A stretch of DNA of 64,000 bases from Brevundimonas sp. (GCA_003248965.1 QFQU01000002.1:134006-198005), one strand, 5' to 3'. Positions 41,400 to 50,718 are shown, counted from the stretch's first letter. Notes: a model not told the origin generated them from the letters alone. Translations and numbers: made by a program.

Positions 41400-42880
41400 C
41401 AGCGGGCTCCTTCCGTGACGTTGGCGGCGCTCAGCCCATAACCGGGCTGGCCCAGTTCGAAGTCGCTGGTCGGCTGGTAGGCGGGATTGTTGCGATCAAA
41501 GGTCAGGGCGCCGTCGATGAAGACCTGATCGGCGCGGGCGTAGATGGAGAAGGGATCGGCGCTCCAGATCACCACGTCGGCGCGCTTGCCGGGCTCCAGC
41601 GAGCCGGTCTGGTCGGCGATGCCGATGGCCTTGGCGGCGTTGGAGGTGAACCAGGCGATGGCGTGCTCTTCGGGGATGTTCAGCCCGGCGCGCCGACCGG
41701 CCGACAGGGCGGCGGCGGCCTCCTGGTTCAGACGCTGGGTCAGTTCGGCGTCGTCGGAGTGGATGACCGCGCACGACCCCTGCGGCGCATCCACCAGGGC
41801 GGCGTTCTCCTCTATGGCGTCCAGGGCCTCCATCTTGAAGCCCCACCAGCCGGTCCACATGGCCGCGCAGACGCCCTCGGCGGCTAAGCGCGGCGCGATC
41901 TTGTAGGCCTCGGTCGCGTGGTGGAAGGTGGTGATGCGGTAGCCGAACTCCTTGGCCATATCCATCATCAGCGCCATCTCGTCGGCGCGGTAGCAATGGT
42001 TCTGGATCAGGATGGAGCCGTCCAGAACGCCGGCCAGAGTTTCGTTCTGCAGGTTGCGGGTGGGCGGCGTTCCCTCATGGTTTTCCTGCCACTTGTCCCA
42101 CTTGGCCTTGTATTCGCGCGCGGCGATGAAGGCGGCGCGATAGCCGGCCATATTGCCCATGCCGGTCGCGGGGCTCTGGTTGCGGCTCCCATAGACGCGC
42201 GACGGGTTCTCGCCGCAGGCCATCTTCAGCGTGTAGGGAGCGCCGGGGAACTTCATTCCCTGGCTGGTGATCGAGGGCACGTTGCGGATGGTCACGCCGC
42301 GCCCGCCGAACAGATTGGCCGAGCCGGGCAGGATGTGAAGCGTGGTCACGCCGCCCGCCCGCGCGGTGTTGAAGCCCGGATCCTGGGGCCACAGCGAATG
42401 TTCGGCCCAGACCTGGGCGGTGTTGGGGTTGGTGGCCTCGTTGCCGTCGCTCATGCCCTGCACGCCCGGCGAGGGATAGACGCCCAGGTGGCTGTGCACG
42501 TCGATGACGCCCGGCGTCACATAGCGCCCGCGCGCGTCCACGACCTTGTAGCCGGCGGGCACGGGGGTGGAGGCGTCGCCCACGGCGGCGATACGACCGT
42601 CCGTCACCACCACTACGCCGTTGTCGATCTTGCGATCCGTGCCGGTCAGGACGGTGGCGCCGACCACGGCGAAATTCTCGCGCGGCAGGGGCTGGTAGGT
42701 CGAGGGATAGGGATCCAGCGTCTTGGACGGGTCCAGCCCGGCCGCCAGGCTGACGTCGCGCGCCGGGCGCGCCTGGGCCGCATCCGGCTTGGCCTGGCCC
42801 GTGGTGGCGCAGGCCGACAGCCCCAAGGCCGCGCTTGCCAGCGCCGCGAGGCCGACGCCCCGCAGATGATGTCCGATCAT
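41399..42880 (-). CDS. Amidohydrolase-family lipoprotein (metal motif intact)
   Basis: A 493-residue lipoprotein (MIGHHLRGVGLAALASAALG, lipobox LSAC, Cys24), probably anchored in the envelope. The imidazolonepropionase-like amidohydrolase domain has GRYVTPGVIDVHSHLGVYP with His129 and His131, LHILPGSANLFGGRG, FHHATEAYKIAPR, AVIHSDDAE with a further metal-binding His-Ser-Asp, and the C-terminal SLEPGKRADVVIWSADP. The substrate is unknown; imidodipeptidase- or prolidase-like activity is conceivable. The ATG at 42880 is chosen because it opens the signal peptide; the upstream 18 codons are unrelated. It is the first gene of a coupled pair. Confidence 0.88.
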   Translation of the reverse strand: MIGHHLRGVGLAALASAALGLSACATTGQAKPDAAQARPARDVSLAAGLDPSKTLDPYPSTYQPLPRENFAVVGATVLTGTDRKIDNGVVVVTDGRIAAVGDASTPVPAGYKVVDARGRYVTPGVIDVHSHLGVYPSPGVQGMSDGNEATNPNTAQVWAEHSLWPQDPGFNTARAGGVTTLHILPGSANLFGGRGVTIRNVPSITSQGMKFPGAPYTLKMACGENPSRVYGSRNQSPATGMGNMAGYRAAFIAAREYKAKWDKWQENHEGTPPTRNLQNETLAGVLDGSILIQNHCYRADEMALMMDMAKEFGYRITTFHHATEAYKIAPRLAAEGVCAAMWTGWWGFKMEALDAIEENAALVDAPQGSCAVIHSDDAELTQRLNQEAAAALSAGRRAGLNIPEEHAIAWFTSNAAKAIGIADQTGSLEPGKRADVVIWSADPFSIYARADQVFIDGALTFDRNNPAYQPTSDFELGQPGYGLSAANVTEGAR

Positions 42881-43031
42881 CGGAACCCCTCTATCCCATG
42901 CGACGCCGCCCGATGGCGCCCCTCCGGCGCGCATAGAAGGGTGTTTCGGTCTGGGGCGTCAAAAGGTTTCGGCGGTGCGCCGGGCGGCGCGGTCCTAGAC
43001 GCCGGGAGCGGCGACGGCTAACGGCAGGCGC

Positions 43032-43745
43032 ATGACCGCCGACCTGCCCCCCGAGGACGACAATCCCCATCTGGACCGCCCCTTGCGGTCCTTCGGCCGC
43101 ATCAAGGCCCGCCCGATCAAGCCGCGTCAGGCGGCCCTGATGGAGACGCTGCTGCCCGCCATCGCCGTGCCGGACCCCAAGGCCGGGCCGCTGGACCCCA
43201 GGGCGATGATGCCGGGCGCGACCGAGGTCTGGCTGGAGATCGGCTTCGGCGGCGGCGAACATATGGCGGCCCAGGCGGCGACGCGGCCCGACGCCCTGGT
43301 CATCGGCTGCGAGCCCTTCCTGAACGGGGTGGCCTCGGCCCTGCGCCACGTCGAGGAAGGCGATCTGAAGAACGTCCGCATCCACGCCGACGATGCGCGC
43401 GACGTGGTGGACGCCCTGCCGGACGCCTCGGTCGACCGGGTGCTGATCCTGTTTCCCGACCCCTGGCACAAGGCGCGCCACAACAAGCGACGCCTGTTGC
43501 AGGACGAGACGGCCCAGGCCTTCGCCCGCATCCTGAAACCGGGCGGGACGCTGCGCTTCGTCACCGACTGGCTGGACTACGCCGAATGGGCGCTGGAGCG
43601 GCTGGAGCGCACGCCGGGCCTGGAGCGGATCGGCGCGGCGGACCAGGACTGGTTTGTCCCGCCCGCGGATCACTTCGTCACCCGCTATGAAGAAAAGAAG
43701 CTGGGCGACACGACGCCGGTCTTTCTGGAGTTCAGACGGGTCTGA
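43032..43745 (+). CDS. trmB: tRNA (guanine-N7-)-methyltransferase
   Basis: Makes 7-methylguanosine at position 46 of tRNA. It is 237 residues with SAM-binding WLEIGFGGGEHMAAQA, HADDARDVVDALPDASVDRVLILFPDPWHKARHNKRR (the conserved PDPWHKxRHxKRR signature) and C-terminal RFVTDWLDYAEWAL. It is followed by a promoter-like pair and a hairpin ahead of rimP. Confidence 0.95.
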   Translation: MTADLPPEDDNPHLDRPLRSFGRIKARPIKPRQAALMETLLPAIAVPDPKAGPLDPRAMMPGATEVWLEIGFGGGEHMAAQAATRPDALVIGCEPFLNGVASALRHVEEGDLKNVRIHADDARDVVDALPDASVDRVLILFPDPWHKARHNKRRLLQDETAQAFARILKPGGTLRFVTDWLDYAEWALERLERTPGLERIGAADQDWFVPPADHFVTRYEEKKLGDTTPVFLEFRRV

Positions 43746-43756
43746 ACATAAGAGGG

Positions 43757-43785
43757 CTGACAAGCGGACGTGAAGCGCCTATATG
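43757..43785 (+). promoter_or_regulatory. Putative promoter of the rimP-nusA-ylxR-infB operon
   Basis: CTGACA (43757-43762), exactly 17 bases, then TATATG (43780-43785). It lies just after trmB and about 75 bases before rimP. Transcription would start near 43792 and run through the hairpin at 43827-43854 before reaching rimP. Confidence 0.5.
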
Positions 43786-43826
43786 CCCCCTCACATCGTT
43801 AGACCGGCGTCCAACGGCGTCGTTCC

Positions 43827-43861
43827 AAGCGGCGGCCCGGACGGACCGCCGCTTTTGTTTT
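43827..43861 (+). terminator. Terminator-like hairpin in the rimP leader
   Basis: Perfect 9-bp stem (AAGCGGCGG / CCGCCGCTT) with a 10-base loop and TTTTGTTTT. It lies between the putative promoter and rimP, and its T-tract runs into the first possible rimP start codon (TTG at 43860). It may simply end trmB transcripts, or it may act as an attenuator for an operon that encodes NusA, itself a termination factor. Confidence 0.65.
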
Positions 43862-44474
43862 GGATATTCGTCGCGTGCGCGCAAAGACCGCCCAGGACCG
43901 CCAGCTGCTGGAGCTGATCGACCCCATCGCCGAAAGCCTCGGCCTGGAGGTCGTGCGCGTGCGCCTGATGTCGGGCTCCAAGCGCCAGCGCCTGCAGATC
44001 ATGGCCGAGCGCCCGTCCGATCACGACATCTCGGTCGAACAATGCGCCAAGCTGAGCCGTGCGGTGTCCGAGGTGTTCGACGCCGCCGACCCTGTCGCCG
44101 GCGAATATCTGCTGGAGGTCTCGTCGCCCGGCATCGACCGGCCCCTGACCCGTCCCATCGACTTCGACCTGTTCGAGGGCGAGGAGGCGCGTCTGGAGAC
44201 CGACCGGATGATCGAGGGCCGCAAGCGGTTCAAGGGCGTGCTGGCCGGCTATGAGGACGGCAATGTCCTGATCGACCTGGACGGCGAGGACGACACCGCC
44301 CTGATCCCCTTCGACTGGCTGGCCGACGCCAAGCTGGTTCTGACCGACGCCCTGATGAAACGGGGCGCCGCCATTCGCGCCGCGCGCGGCGAACCCGAAG
44401 ACGACGGCCTGCCCGAGGGTGCGCCGGACGAAGCGACAACCGACACCAAGACCCCTTCTGAGGACAACGCCTGA
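43860..44474 (+). CDS. rimP: Ribosome maturation factor RimP
   Basis: Needed for maturation of the 30S subunit. It is up to 204 residues. The N-terminal domain (ELIDPIAESLGLEVVRVRLM, about 18-38) and C-terminal SH3-like domain (VSSPGIDRPLTRPIDFDLFEGEEARLE, about 88-118) match the family, and the last 30 residues are an acidic tail. The start is uncertain: TTG at 43860 lies in the T-tract of the leader hairpin, and GTG at 43875 (five codons later) is an alternative. The stop overlaps the nusA ATG by one base (TGATG), showing translational coupling. Confidence 0.92.
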   Translation: MDIRRVRAKTAQDRQLLELIDPIAESLGLEVVRVRLMSGSKRQRLQIMAERPSDHDISVEQCAKLSRAVSEVFDAADPVAGEYLLEVSSPGIDRPLTRPIDFDLFEGEEARLETDRMIEGRKRFKGVLAGYEDGNVLIDLDGEDDTALIPFDWLADAKLVLTDALMKRGAAIRAARGEPEDDGLPEGAPDEATTDTKTPSEDNA

Positions 44475-46207
44475 TGGCCGTCACCGGTATTTCCGCCAAC
44501 CGCCTCGAACTGCTGCAGATCGCCGACGCGGTCGCCCGCGAGAAGAACATCGACCGCGAGATCGTGATCGAGGCCATCGAGGAGGCGATCCAGAAGGGCG
44601 CCAAGTCGCGTTACGGCGCCCACCACGACATCCGCGCCAAGATCGACCACAAGACCGGCGAACTGGCCCTGACCCGTCACGTCACCATCGTCGAGGACGA
44701 CTGGATGCCGGAAGACGAGCTGGAAGAGTTCAACGACAGCGCCATGGTGCGCCTGAAGGACGCCCTGAAGCGCGACCCCGAGGCCGTGGTCGGCAAGGAA
44801 TACGTCGAGAACCTGCCGCCGTTCGAATTCGGCCGCGTCCAGACCCAGATGGCCCGTCAGGTCGTGACCGGAAAGGTCCGCGAGGCCGAGCGCGCCAACC
44901 AGTACGAAGAGTTCAAGGATCGCGTCGGCGAGATCGTCAACGGCACGGTCAAGCGCGTCGAATACGGCAACACCATCGTCGACCTGGGCCGGGGCGAGGG
45001 CGTCATGCGCCGCGACCAGTCCATCCCGCGCGAAGTGTTCAACATCGGCGACCGCATCCGCACCTACATCTACGACGTCCGGCCCGAGGCCAAGGGCCCG
45101 CAGGTCATGCTGTCGCGCGCCCATCCGGGCTTCATGGCCAAGCTGTTCGCCCAGGAAGTGCCCGAAGTCTATGACGGCGTGATCGAGATTCGCGCCGCCG
45201 CCCGCGACGCCGGCTCGCGCGCCAAGATGGCCGTCCTGTCCAACGACAGCTCCATCGACCCGGTCGGCGCCTGCGTCGGCATGCGCGGCTCGCGCGTTCA
45301 GGCGGTCGTCGCCGAACTGCAGGGCGAGAAGATCGACATCATCCAGTGGAACCCGGACGAGCCGACCTTCATCGTCAACGCCCTGGCGCCGGCCGAAGTC
45401 TCCAAGGTGGTGCTGGACGAGGAAGCCGGCCGCGTCGAAGTGGTCGTGCCGGACGAACAGCTGTCGCTGGCCATCGGCCGTCGCGGCCAGAACGTGCGCC
45501 TGGCCAGCCAGCTGACCGGCTGGCAGATCGACATCATCACCGAGGCCCAGGACAGCGAACGCCGTCAGCGCGAGTTCACCGAACGCACCGCCCTGTTCCA
45601 GGAAGCCCTGGACGTGGACGAGGTCATCGCCCAGCTGCTGGTGACGGAAGGCTTCGCCACGGTGGAAGACCTGGCCTATGTCGACGCCTACGAAGTCTCC
45701 GAGATCGAGGGCTTCGACGAGGAGACGGCCGAAGAGCTGCAGACCCGCGCCCGCGAGTTCCTGGACAAACAGGCCGCCGAGCTGGACGCCAAGCGCGTCG
45801 AACTGGGCGTCGAGGACGCGGTTCTGGACGTGCCGGGCGTGACCCTGGCCATGGCCGTCGCCCTGGGCGAAGGCGGCGTGAAGACGGTCGAGGATCTGGC
45901 CGACCTGGCCACCGACGAGATTCGCGGCGGTTATGAAGTGAAGAACGGCGAACGGGTGAAGGTCCCCGGCGTTCTGGAAAGCTTCAACCTGGCCCAGGAA
46001 GACGCCGAACTGCTGATCCTGCAGGCGCGCGTCGCCGCCGGCTGGATCGACGCCTCGGAACTGCCGCAGCCCGAGCCGGAATACGAGGAAGACTACGCCG
46101 AGGGCGAATACGATCCGGACCAGGTGTTCGGCGACGCGCCCGCTGAAGATGCGGTCGACGACGACGCGGAGGCCTCCTCGGAGGACTCCGAACCGTCAAA
46201 CGCGTGA
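44474..46207 (+). CDS. nusA: Transcription termination/antitermination factor NusA
   Basis: RNA-polymerase-binding factor controlling pausing, termination and antitermination. It is 577 residues: N-terminal polymerase-binding domain (LELLQIADAVAREKNIDREIVIEAIEEAI), S1 domain (about 152-215: GEIVNGTVKRVEYGNTIVDLG), two KH domains (RSHPGFMAKLF region to about 370, with GACVGMRGSRVQAVVAEL and LAIGRRGQNVRLASQLTGW), two C-terminal helix-hairpin-helix units (about 385-520) and a strongly acidic tail (YEEDYAEGEYDPDQ to the end). Second gene of the operon; ylxR follows within 20 bases. Confidence 0.97.
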   Translation: MAVTGISANRLELLQIADAVAREKNIDREIVIEAIEEAIQKGAKSRYGAHHDIRAKIDHKTGELALTRHVTIVEDDWMPEDELEEFNDSAMVRLKDALKRDPEAVVGKEYVENLPPFEFGRVQTQMARQVVTGKVREAERANQYEEFKDRVGEIVNGTVKRVEYGNTIVDLGRGEGVMRRDQSIPREVFNIGDRIRTYIYDVRPEAKGPQVMLSRAHPGFMAKLFAQEVPEVYDGVIEIRAAARDAGSRAKMAVLSNDSSIDPVGACVGMRGSRVQAVVAELQGEKIDIIQWNPDEPTFIVNALAPAEVSKVVLDEEAGRVEVVVPDEQLSLAIGRRGQNVRLASQLTGWQIDIITEAQDSERRQREFTERTALFQEALDVDEVIAQLLVTEGFATVEDLAYVDAYEVSEIEGFDEETAEELQTRAREFLDKQAAELDAKRVELGVEDAVLDVPGVTLAMAVALGEGGVKTVEDLADLATDEIRGGYEVKNGERVKVPGVLESFNLAQEDAELLILQARVAAGWIDASELPQPEPEYEEDYAEGEYDPDQVFGDAPAEDAVDDDAEASSEDSEPSNA

Positions 46208-46225
46208 TGGAGACCCTGGCCGTTC

Positions 46226-46885
46226 ATGAGCTTGCGCGACGCAACGATCGATAGGGAACGCCGCGATCTGGTCAGCCACCAGGTCATGGACGAATCTCGT
46301 CTGATCCGTTTCGTCGCCGGGCCCGACGGCCAGGTGGTCCCCGACCTGGGGCGCAAGCTGCCTGGCCGCGGCCTGTGGGTCGAGGCCAGCCGCGCCTCGG
46401 TCGAGACGGCGGTCAAGAAGAACGGCTTCACCCGCGCCGCCAAGACGCGGCTGAACGCCCCGGCCGACCTGGCCGATCTGGTCGAGCGGCTGCTGGCGCG
46501 GCGCTGTCTGGACCAGCTGGGTCTTGCCCGGCGCGAAGGCGTGCTTATCTCTGGCTTCGAAAAATCCGCTGCGGCCCTGCGGTCCGGCAAGGCCGCCTGG
46601 GTGATCGAGGCCTCTGACGGAGCCTCTGACGGCCGTGGCAAAATCCTCGCATTGGCCCGCCATCAGACCGCCAAGGTCTGCGGCGCCTTTACGGCGGACG
46701 ATTTGAGTTTGGCCCTTGGGCTGGAAAATGCGATACACGCCGTCCTGCTTGCGGGCGGACGCGCTGATCGCTGGACCTTGGAGGTCGAACGACTGGCTGG
46801 ATTTCGGCCGCTTCGCCCCCCTCACTGGGACATTTCCGGTGAAGCGGACGGAACGGCGGGAACGCTCCCCACAGGAGCGAACTGA
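46226..46885 (+). CDS. ylxR: YlxR-family RNA-binding protein fused to an L7Ae-like domain
   Basis: A 219-residue protein that combines a YlxR (DUF448) domain (about 5-85: RRDLVSHQVMDESRLIRFVAGPDGQVVPDLGRKLPGRGLWV) with a ribosomal L7Ae/L30e-like domain (about 90-185: LLARRCLDQLGLARREGVLISGFEKSAAAL, KAAWVIEASDGASDGR). Such fusions are the usual form in alphaproteobacteria, whereas Gram-positives have two separate genes. The role is not settled; YlxR can act as a nucleic-acid-binding regulator. It sits between nusA and infB, the canonical position, and may use an upstream alternative start near the nusA stop. Confidence 0.85.
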   Translation: MSLRDATIDRERRDLVSHQVMDESRLIRFVAGPDGQVVPDLGRKLPGRGLWVEASRASVETAVKKNGFTRAAKTRLNAPADLADLVERLLARRCLDQLGLARREGVLISGFEKSAAALRSGKAAWVIEASDGASDGRGKILALARHQTAKVCGAFTADDLSLALGLENAIHAVLLAGGRADRWTLEVERLAGFRPLRPPHWDISGEADGTAGTLPTGAN

Positions 46886-46991
46886 GGATTTTGGCGGGCG
46901 CGGGCCTGTCTCCTGGCACGGAGACGGGCTCACGGCCGTTTATGGGTATCGAGACGACGGCGGGCTTTTCCGCCCCAAGTAAAGCGACCGG

Positions 46992-49900
46992 ATGAGCGAC
47001 GAAAACGACAAGACCAACCAAGGCCAGGGTTCGAACACCGGCGGAACGCCGTCCCAGACGGGACCGCGCGCGCCGCTGAGCCTGAAGCCGCGCGCCGCGG
47101 GATCGGTTTCGACCGGCACCGTGAAGCAGAGCTTCAGCCACGGCCGTTCCAAGACGGTGGTGGTCGAGACCAAGCGCCGCGTCGGCGCCGGCGGGCCTCA
47201 GCGCCCGCAGGGCTTCGATGTCGCGCGTCCGCAGACCTCGGCGCCCCAGGCGCCGCGTCCGCAGGCGCCGCGTTCGGCCCAGCCCGCCGGCGGCGCCCTG
47301 TCGCCCGAGGAGCAGGAAGCCCGTCGCCGCGCCATCGCCCTGGCGACCCAGGCCAACGCCGAGCGTGAACGCGCCGCCGCCGCCGAAAAGGCCGCGCGCG
47401 AAGCCGCCGAGCGTGAACGCGCCGCCGCCACCGAACGGGCCGCCCAGGCCGCCCGCGACGAGGCCGCCGCCGCCAAGGCCGCAGCCGAAGCCGCCCGCGC
47501 CGAGGCCGCCAAACTGGCCGCCGCCGCGCCCGCCCCAGCCAAACCCGCGCCCAAGCCGGCCGCGCCCGTCGCTGCGGCCCCGGTCGCGCCGACCCCGGCT
47601 GCGGCCGCGCCGACGCCCGCTCCCGCGCGTCCGGCCGCCCCGACGCGTCCCGCCGTCAACTTCGGTCAACGCGCGCCCAAGCCCGGCAATCCGCAACGCG
47701 CCCCGGCCGAACGTCCCGCCTTCGGCGGCCGCTCGGCCCGCGAGCAGGCGATGGGCGGCGGCGAGCGCGCCTATTCGGACCGTCCGCAATCGAGCGAGCG
47801 TCCGCAGGGCGACCGTCCGCAAGGCGCGCGTCCCGGCCAGCGTCCGCAGGGCGCCAAGCCGGCCGAACCCGTCCGCTATTCGGCCCTGAACCCGCGTCCG
47901 GCGCCGGGCGCAGCCCGCACCGGCCCGCGCACCGGTCCCGGCGGTCGTCCGACCCCGAACGCCCCCCCGGCCCAGGCCGAGGTCGCCCGTCCCAGCCGCG
48001 CGCCCGGCGCCGGCTTCGGCCGTCCGGTCGGCCGCGACGACGATCGCGACAAGCGTTTCTCCGACGCCGGCAAGGCGGTCAGCCGCACGCGCGGCGAGCC
48101 CAAGCGCCGCGAAGGCCGCATGACCATCCAGTCGGTGGTCGGCGACGGCGACGCCGCCGAGCGGATGCGCTCGCTGGCCTCGGTCCGCCGCGCCCGCGAA
48201 CGCGAGAAGGAAAAGCGCAAGGGCGGATCGACCGACGCGCCCAACCGTCCGCGCGAAGTGGTCATCCCCGACGTCATCACCGTACAGGAACTGTCCAACC
48301 GGATGGCCGTGCGCGGCGTCGACATCATCAAATTCCTGATGCGTCAGGGCATGATGATGAAGATCAACGACGTGATCGATTCCGACACCGCCGAACTGGT
48401 GGCCGAGGAGTTCGGCATGGCGGTCAAGCGCGTGTCCGAATCCGACGTCGAAACCGGCTTCATCGCCGAGGCCGACGACGAGGGCGCCACCGAGACGCGC
48501 GCGCCGGTCGTGGCCATCATGGGCCACGTCGACCACGGCAAGACCTCTCTGCTGGACGCGCTGCGCACCACCGACGTGGCGGCGGGCGAAGCCGGCGGCA
48601 TCACCCAGCATATCGGCGCCTATCAGGTGCGTCTGGAAGACGGCCAGAAGGTCACCTTCCTGGACACGCCGGGCCACGCCGCCTTCTCGGCCATGCGGGC
48701 GCGCGGCGCCAATGTGACCGACATCGTGGTTCTGGTCGTCGCCGCCGACGACGGCGTCATGCCCCAGACGATCGAAGCCATCCAGCACGCCAAGGCGGCG
48801 GACGCCCCCCTGATCGTGGCGGTCAACAAGATCGACAAGCCGGACGCCAATTCGCAGAAGGTCGTCAACGAACTGCTGCAGTACGAGGTCATCGCCGAAA
48901 GCCTGGGCGGCGACACCCAGATCATCGAGGTGTCGGCCAAGGAACGGATGAACCTGGACGGCCTTCTGGAAGCCATCCTGGTCCAGGCCGAGGTCATGGA
49001 CCTGCGCGCCAACCCCGATCGTTCGGCCGAAGGCGTGGTCATCGAGGCCAAGCTGGACAAGGGCCGCGGACCCGTAGGCACCGTCCTGGTCAAGCGCGGC
49101 ACGCTGAAGCGCGGCGACATCGTCGTCGCCGGCGGTTCATGGGGCAAGGTTCGCGCCCTGCTGAACGAGCGCAACGAACAGCTGACCGAAGCCGGTCCGT
49201 CCGTCCCGGTCGAGATCCTGGGTCTGGACGAGGCGCCGTCGCCCGGCGACGTCTTCGCCGTGGTGGAAACCGAGGCCCGCGCCCGCGAGCTGACCGAATA
49301 CCGTCAGCGGGTGAAGCGCGAGAAGGCCCAGGTGTCGGGCGGCTCGGTCTCGCTGGTCGACATGATGGCCAAGCTGGGCTCCAAGAAGATCAGCGAACTG
49401 CCGGTCGTCATCAAGTCCGACGTTCAGGGGTCGAGCGAAGCCATCGCGGCCTCGCTGGAGAAGATGGGCAACGACGAGGTCCGCGCCCGCATCGTCTATT
49501 CCGGCGCCGGCGGCATCACCGAGAGCGACGTCAACCTGGCCAAGTCGGCCGGCGCGCCGATCCTGGGCTTCAACGTCCGTGCGTCCAAACAGGCGCGCGA
49601 CCTGGCCGAACGCGAAGGCGTGGAGATCCGCTACTATTCGATCATCTACGACCTTCTGGACGACATGAAGGGCGTGCTGTCGGGCATGCTGGCGCCGCTG
49701 CAGCGGGAAACCTTCCTGGGCAACGCCCAGGTGCTGCAGGTGTTCGACATCTCCAAGATCGGCAAGATCGCCGGTTGCCGCGTCACCGAAGGCGTCGTGC
49801 GCAAGGGCGCCCGTGTCCGCATCATCCGCGACGATGTGGTGGTGCTGGAGCTGGGCGTGCTCAACACGCTCAAACGCTTCAAGGACGAGGTCAACGAGGT

Positions 49901-50009
49901 GCCCTCGGGCCAGGAGTGCGGCATGCAGTTCCAGGGCTTCCAGGATATCAAGGAAGGCGACTACATCGAGTGCTTCACGGTCGAAGAGATCAAGCGCACC
50001 CTGGACTAA
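46992..50009 (+). CDS. infB: Translation initiation factor IF-2
   Basis: GTPase that brings initiator tRNA to the 30S subunit and promotes subunit joining. It is 1005 residues. The first 400 residues are a low-complexity Ala/Arg/Pro-rich region (ERAAAAEKAAREAAERERAA; RPQGDRPQGARPGQRPQGAKP), followed by the IF2_N domain (about 425-475: VITVQELSNRMAVRG), the G domain with G1 GHVDHGKT at 511-518, DTPGHAAF, NKIDKP and VSAK, then domains II-IV (FDISKIGKIAGCRVTEGVVRKGA). Last gene of the operon, with a strong terminator 30 bases later; rbfA and truB do not follow here. Confidence 0.97.
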   Translation: MSDENDKTNQGQGSNTGGTPSQTGPRAPLSLKPRAAGSVSTGTVKQSFSHGRSKTVVVETKRRVGAGGPQRPQGFDVARPQTSAPQAPRPQAPRSAQPAGGALSPEEQEARRRAIALATQANAERERAAAAEKAAREAAERERAAATERAAQAARDEAAAAKAAAEAARAEAAKLAAAAPAPAKPAPKPAAPVAAAPVAPTPAAAAPTPAPARPAAPTRPAVNFGQRAPKPGNPQRAPAERPAFGGRSAREQAMGGGERAYSDRPQSSERPQGDRPQGARPGQRPQGAKPAEPVRYSALNPRPAPGAARTGPRTGPGGRPTPNAPPAQAEVARPSRAPGAGFGRPVGRDDDRDKRFSDAGKAVSRTRGEPKRREGRMTIQSVVGDGDAAERMRSLASVRRAREREKEKRKGGSTDAPNRPREVVIPDVITVQELSNRMAVRGVDIIKFLMRQGMMMKINDVIDSDTAELVAEEFGMAVKRVSESDVETGFIAEADDEGATETRAPVVAIMGHVDHGKTSLLDALRTTDVAAGEAGGITQHIGAYQVRLEDGQKVTFLDTPGHAAFSAMRARGANVTDIVVLVVAADDGVMPQTIEAIQHAKAADAPLIVAVNKIDKPDANSQKVVNELLQYEVIAESLGGDTQIIEVSAKERMNLDGLLEAILVQAEVMDLRANPDRSAEGVVIEAKLDKGRGPVGTVLVKRGTLKRGDIVVAGGSWGKVRALLNERNEQLTEAGPSVPVEILGLDEAPSPGDVFAVVETEARARELTEYRQRVKREKAQVSGGSVSLVDMMAKLGSKKISELPVVIKSDVQGSSEAIAASLEKMGNDEVRARIVYSGAGGITESDVNLAKSAGAPILGFNVRASKQARDLAEREGVEIRYYSIIYDLLDDMKGVLSGMLAPLQRETFLGNAQVLQVFDISKIGKIAGCRVTEGVVRKGARVRIIRDDVVVLELGVLNTLKRFKDEVNEVPSGQECGMQFQGFQDIKEGDYIECFTVEEIKRTLD

Positions 50010-50038
50010 GGGTCTGCGCGAGGCGTGATGAAGGAGAC

Positions 50039-50068
50039 AGGCCCGGAACTCAAGTTCCGGGCCTTTTT
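50039..50068 (+). terminator. Intrinsic terminator of the rimP-infB operon
   Basis: Perfect 11-bp stem (AGGCCCGGAAC / GTTCCGGGCCT) with a TCAA loop and five Ts, 30 bases after infB. The next 190 bases up to 50260 hold no gene that I can support. Confidence 0.9.
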
Positions 50069-50260
50069 CGTGGGCTAAGCAACGGTTGAACCCGTGTCCG
50101 CGCCGGTGGTCGTTCGCGCTTCGCCAATGGACGGGCGCGGTCGTTGGCGAAGGCGAGGCGTCCGTTTCCGCAGAGGCGCTGGCGATCCGGCGGGGTCGGC
50201 GGCACGGTCGGGTCATCGAGGGCCGGTCGGCGGTCCTCATTCAGAACCGGACCCATCGCC

Positions 50261-50692
50261 ATGAAGACCCTGTCCTCCGTTTTCGCCCCTGTCGCCGCCC
50301 TGGCTGTCGCCGCCGCCTTCGCTTCGCCCGTCTTGGCCGCCGACCTGACCCTGTCCTTCCCCACCGCCGCGTCTCAGGGCAAGATCATGGTCGCGATCTT
50401 CGACAGCGCCGCCGCCTATGGCGGTCAGGGCCAGCCGGCCAAGGTCGCCCTGCTGGATGCAGCGGCGGGCGAGACCCACGTCACCTTCGACGGCCTGCCC
50501 GACGGCGACTATGCAGTACGCGCCTTCCACGACCTTAACGGCGACGGCAAGATGAACACCAATCCCTTCGGCATGCCGACCGAACCCTATGCCTTCTCCA
50601 ACAATGCGGTGGGCAATATGGGGCCAGCGTCCTGGGATCGCGCCAAGTTCGCCGCCGCCGGCGCCACCGCCCAGACCATCGACCTGAAGTAA
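50261..50692 (+). CDS. DUF2141 secreted protein
   Basis: A 143-residue exported protein with a clear signal peptide (VAALAVAAAFASPVLAA) and the DUF2141 pattern: KIMVAIFDSAAAYGG, THVTFDGLPDGDYAVRAFHDLNGDGKMNTNPFGMPTEPYAFSNNA. The function of the family is unknown, but it is often found next to carotenoid genes, as here, where a carotenoid oxygenase starts 26 bases later. The ATG at 50261 opens the signal peptide; the 39 upstream codons are rejected. Confidence 0.85.
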   Translation: MKTLSSVFAPVAALAVAAAFASPVLAADLTLSFPTAASQGKIMVAIFDSAAAYGGQGQPAKVALLDAAAGETHVTFDGLPDGDYAVRAFHDLNGDGKMNTNPFGMPTEPYAFSNNAVGNMGPASWDRAKFAAAGATAQTIDLK

Positions 50693-50718
50693 GTTTTGTG
50701 CGCCGTCGGAGCCCGACC

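Noticed and set aside
47198..47659. Ala-rich frames inside the N-terminal part of infB
   Set aside because: They come from the repetitive Ala/Pro/Arg coding of the IF-2 N-terminus in other frames.
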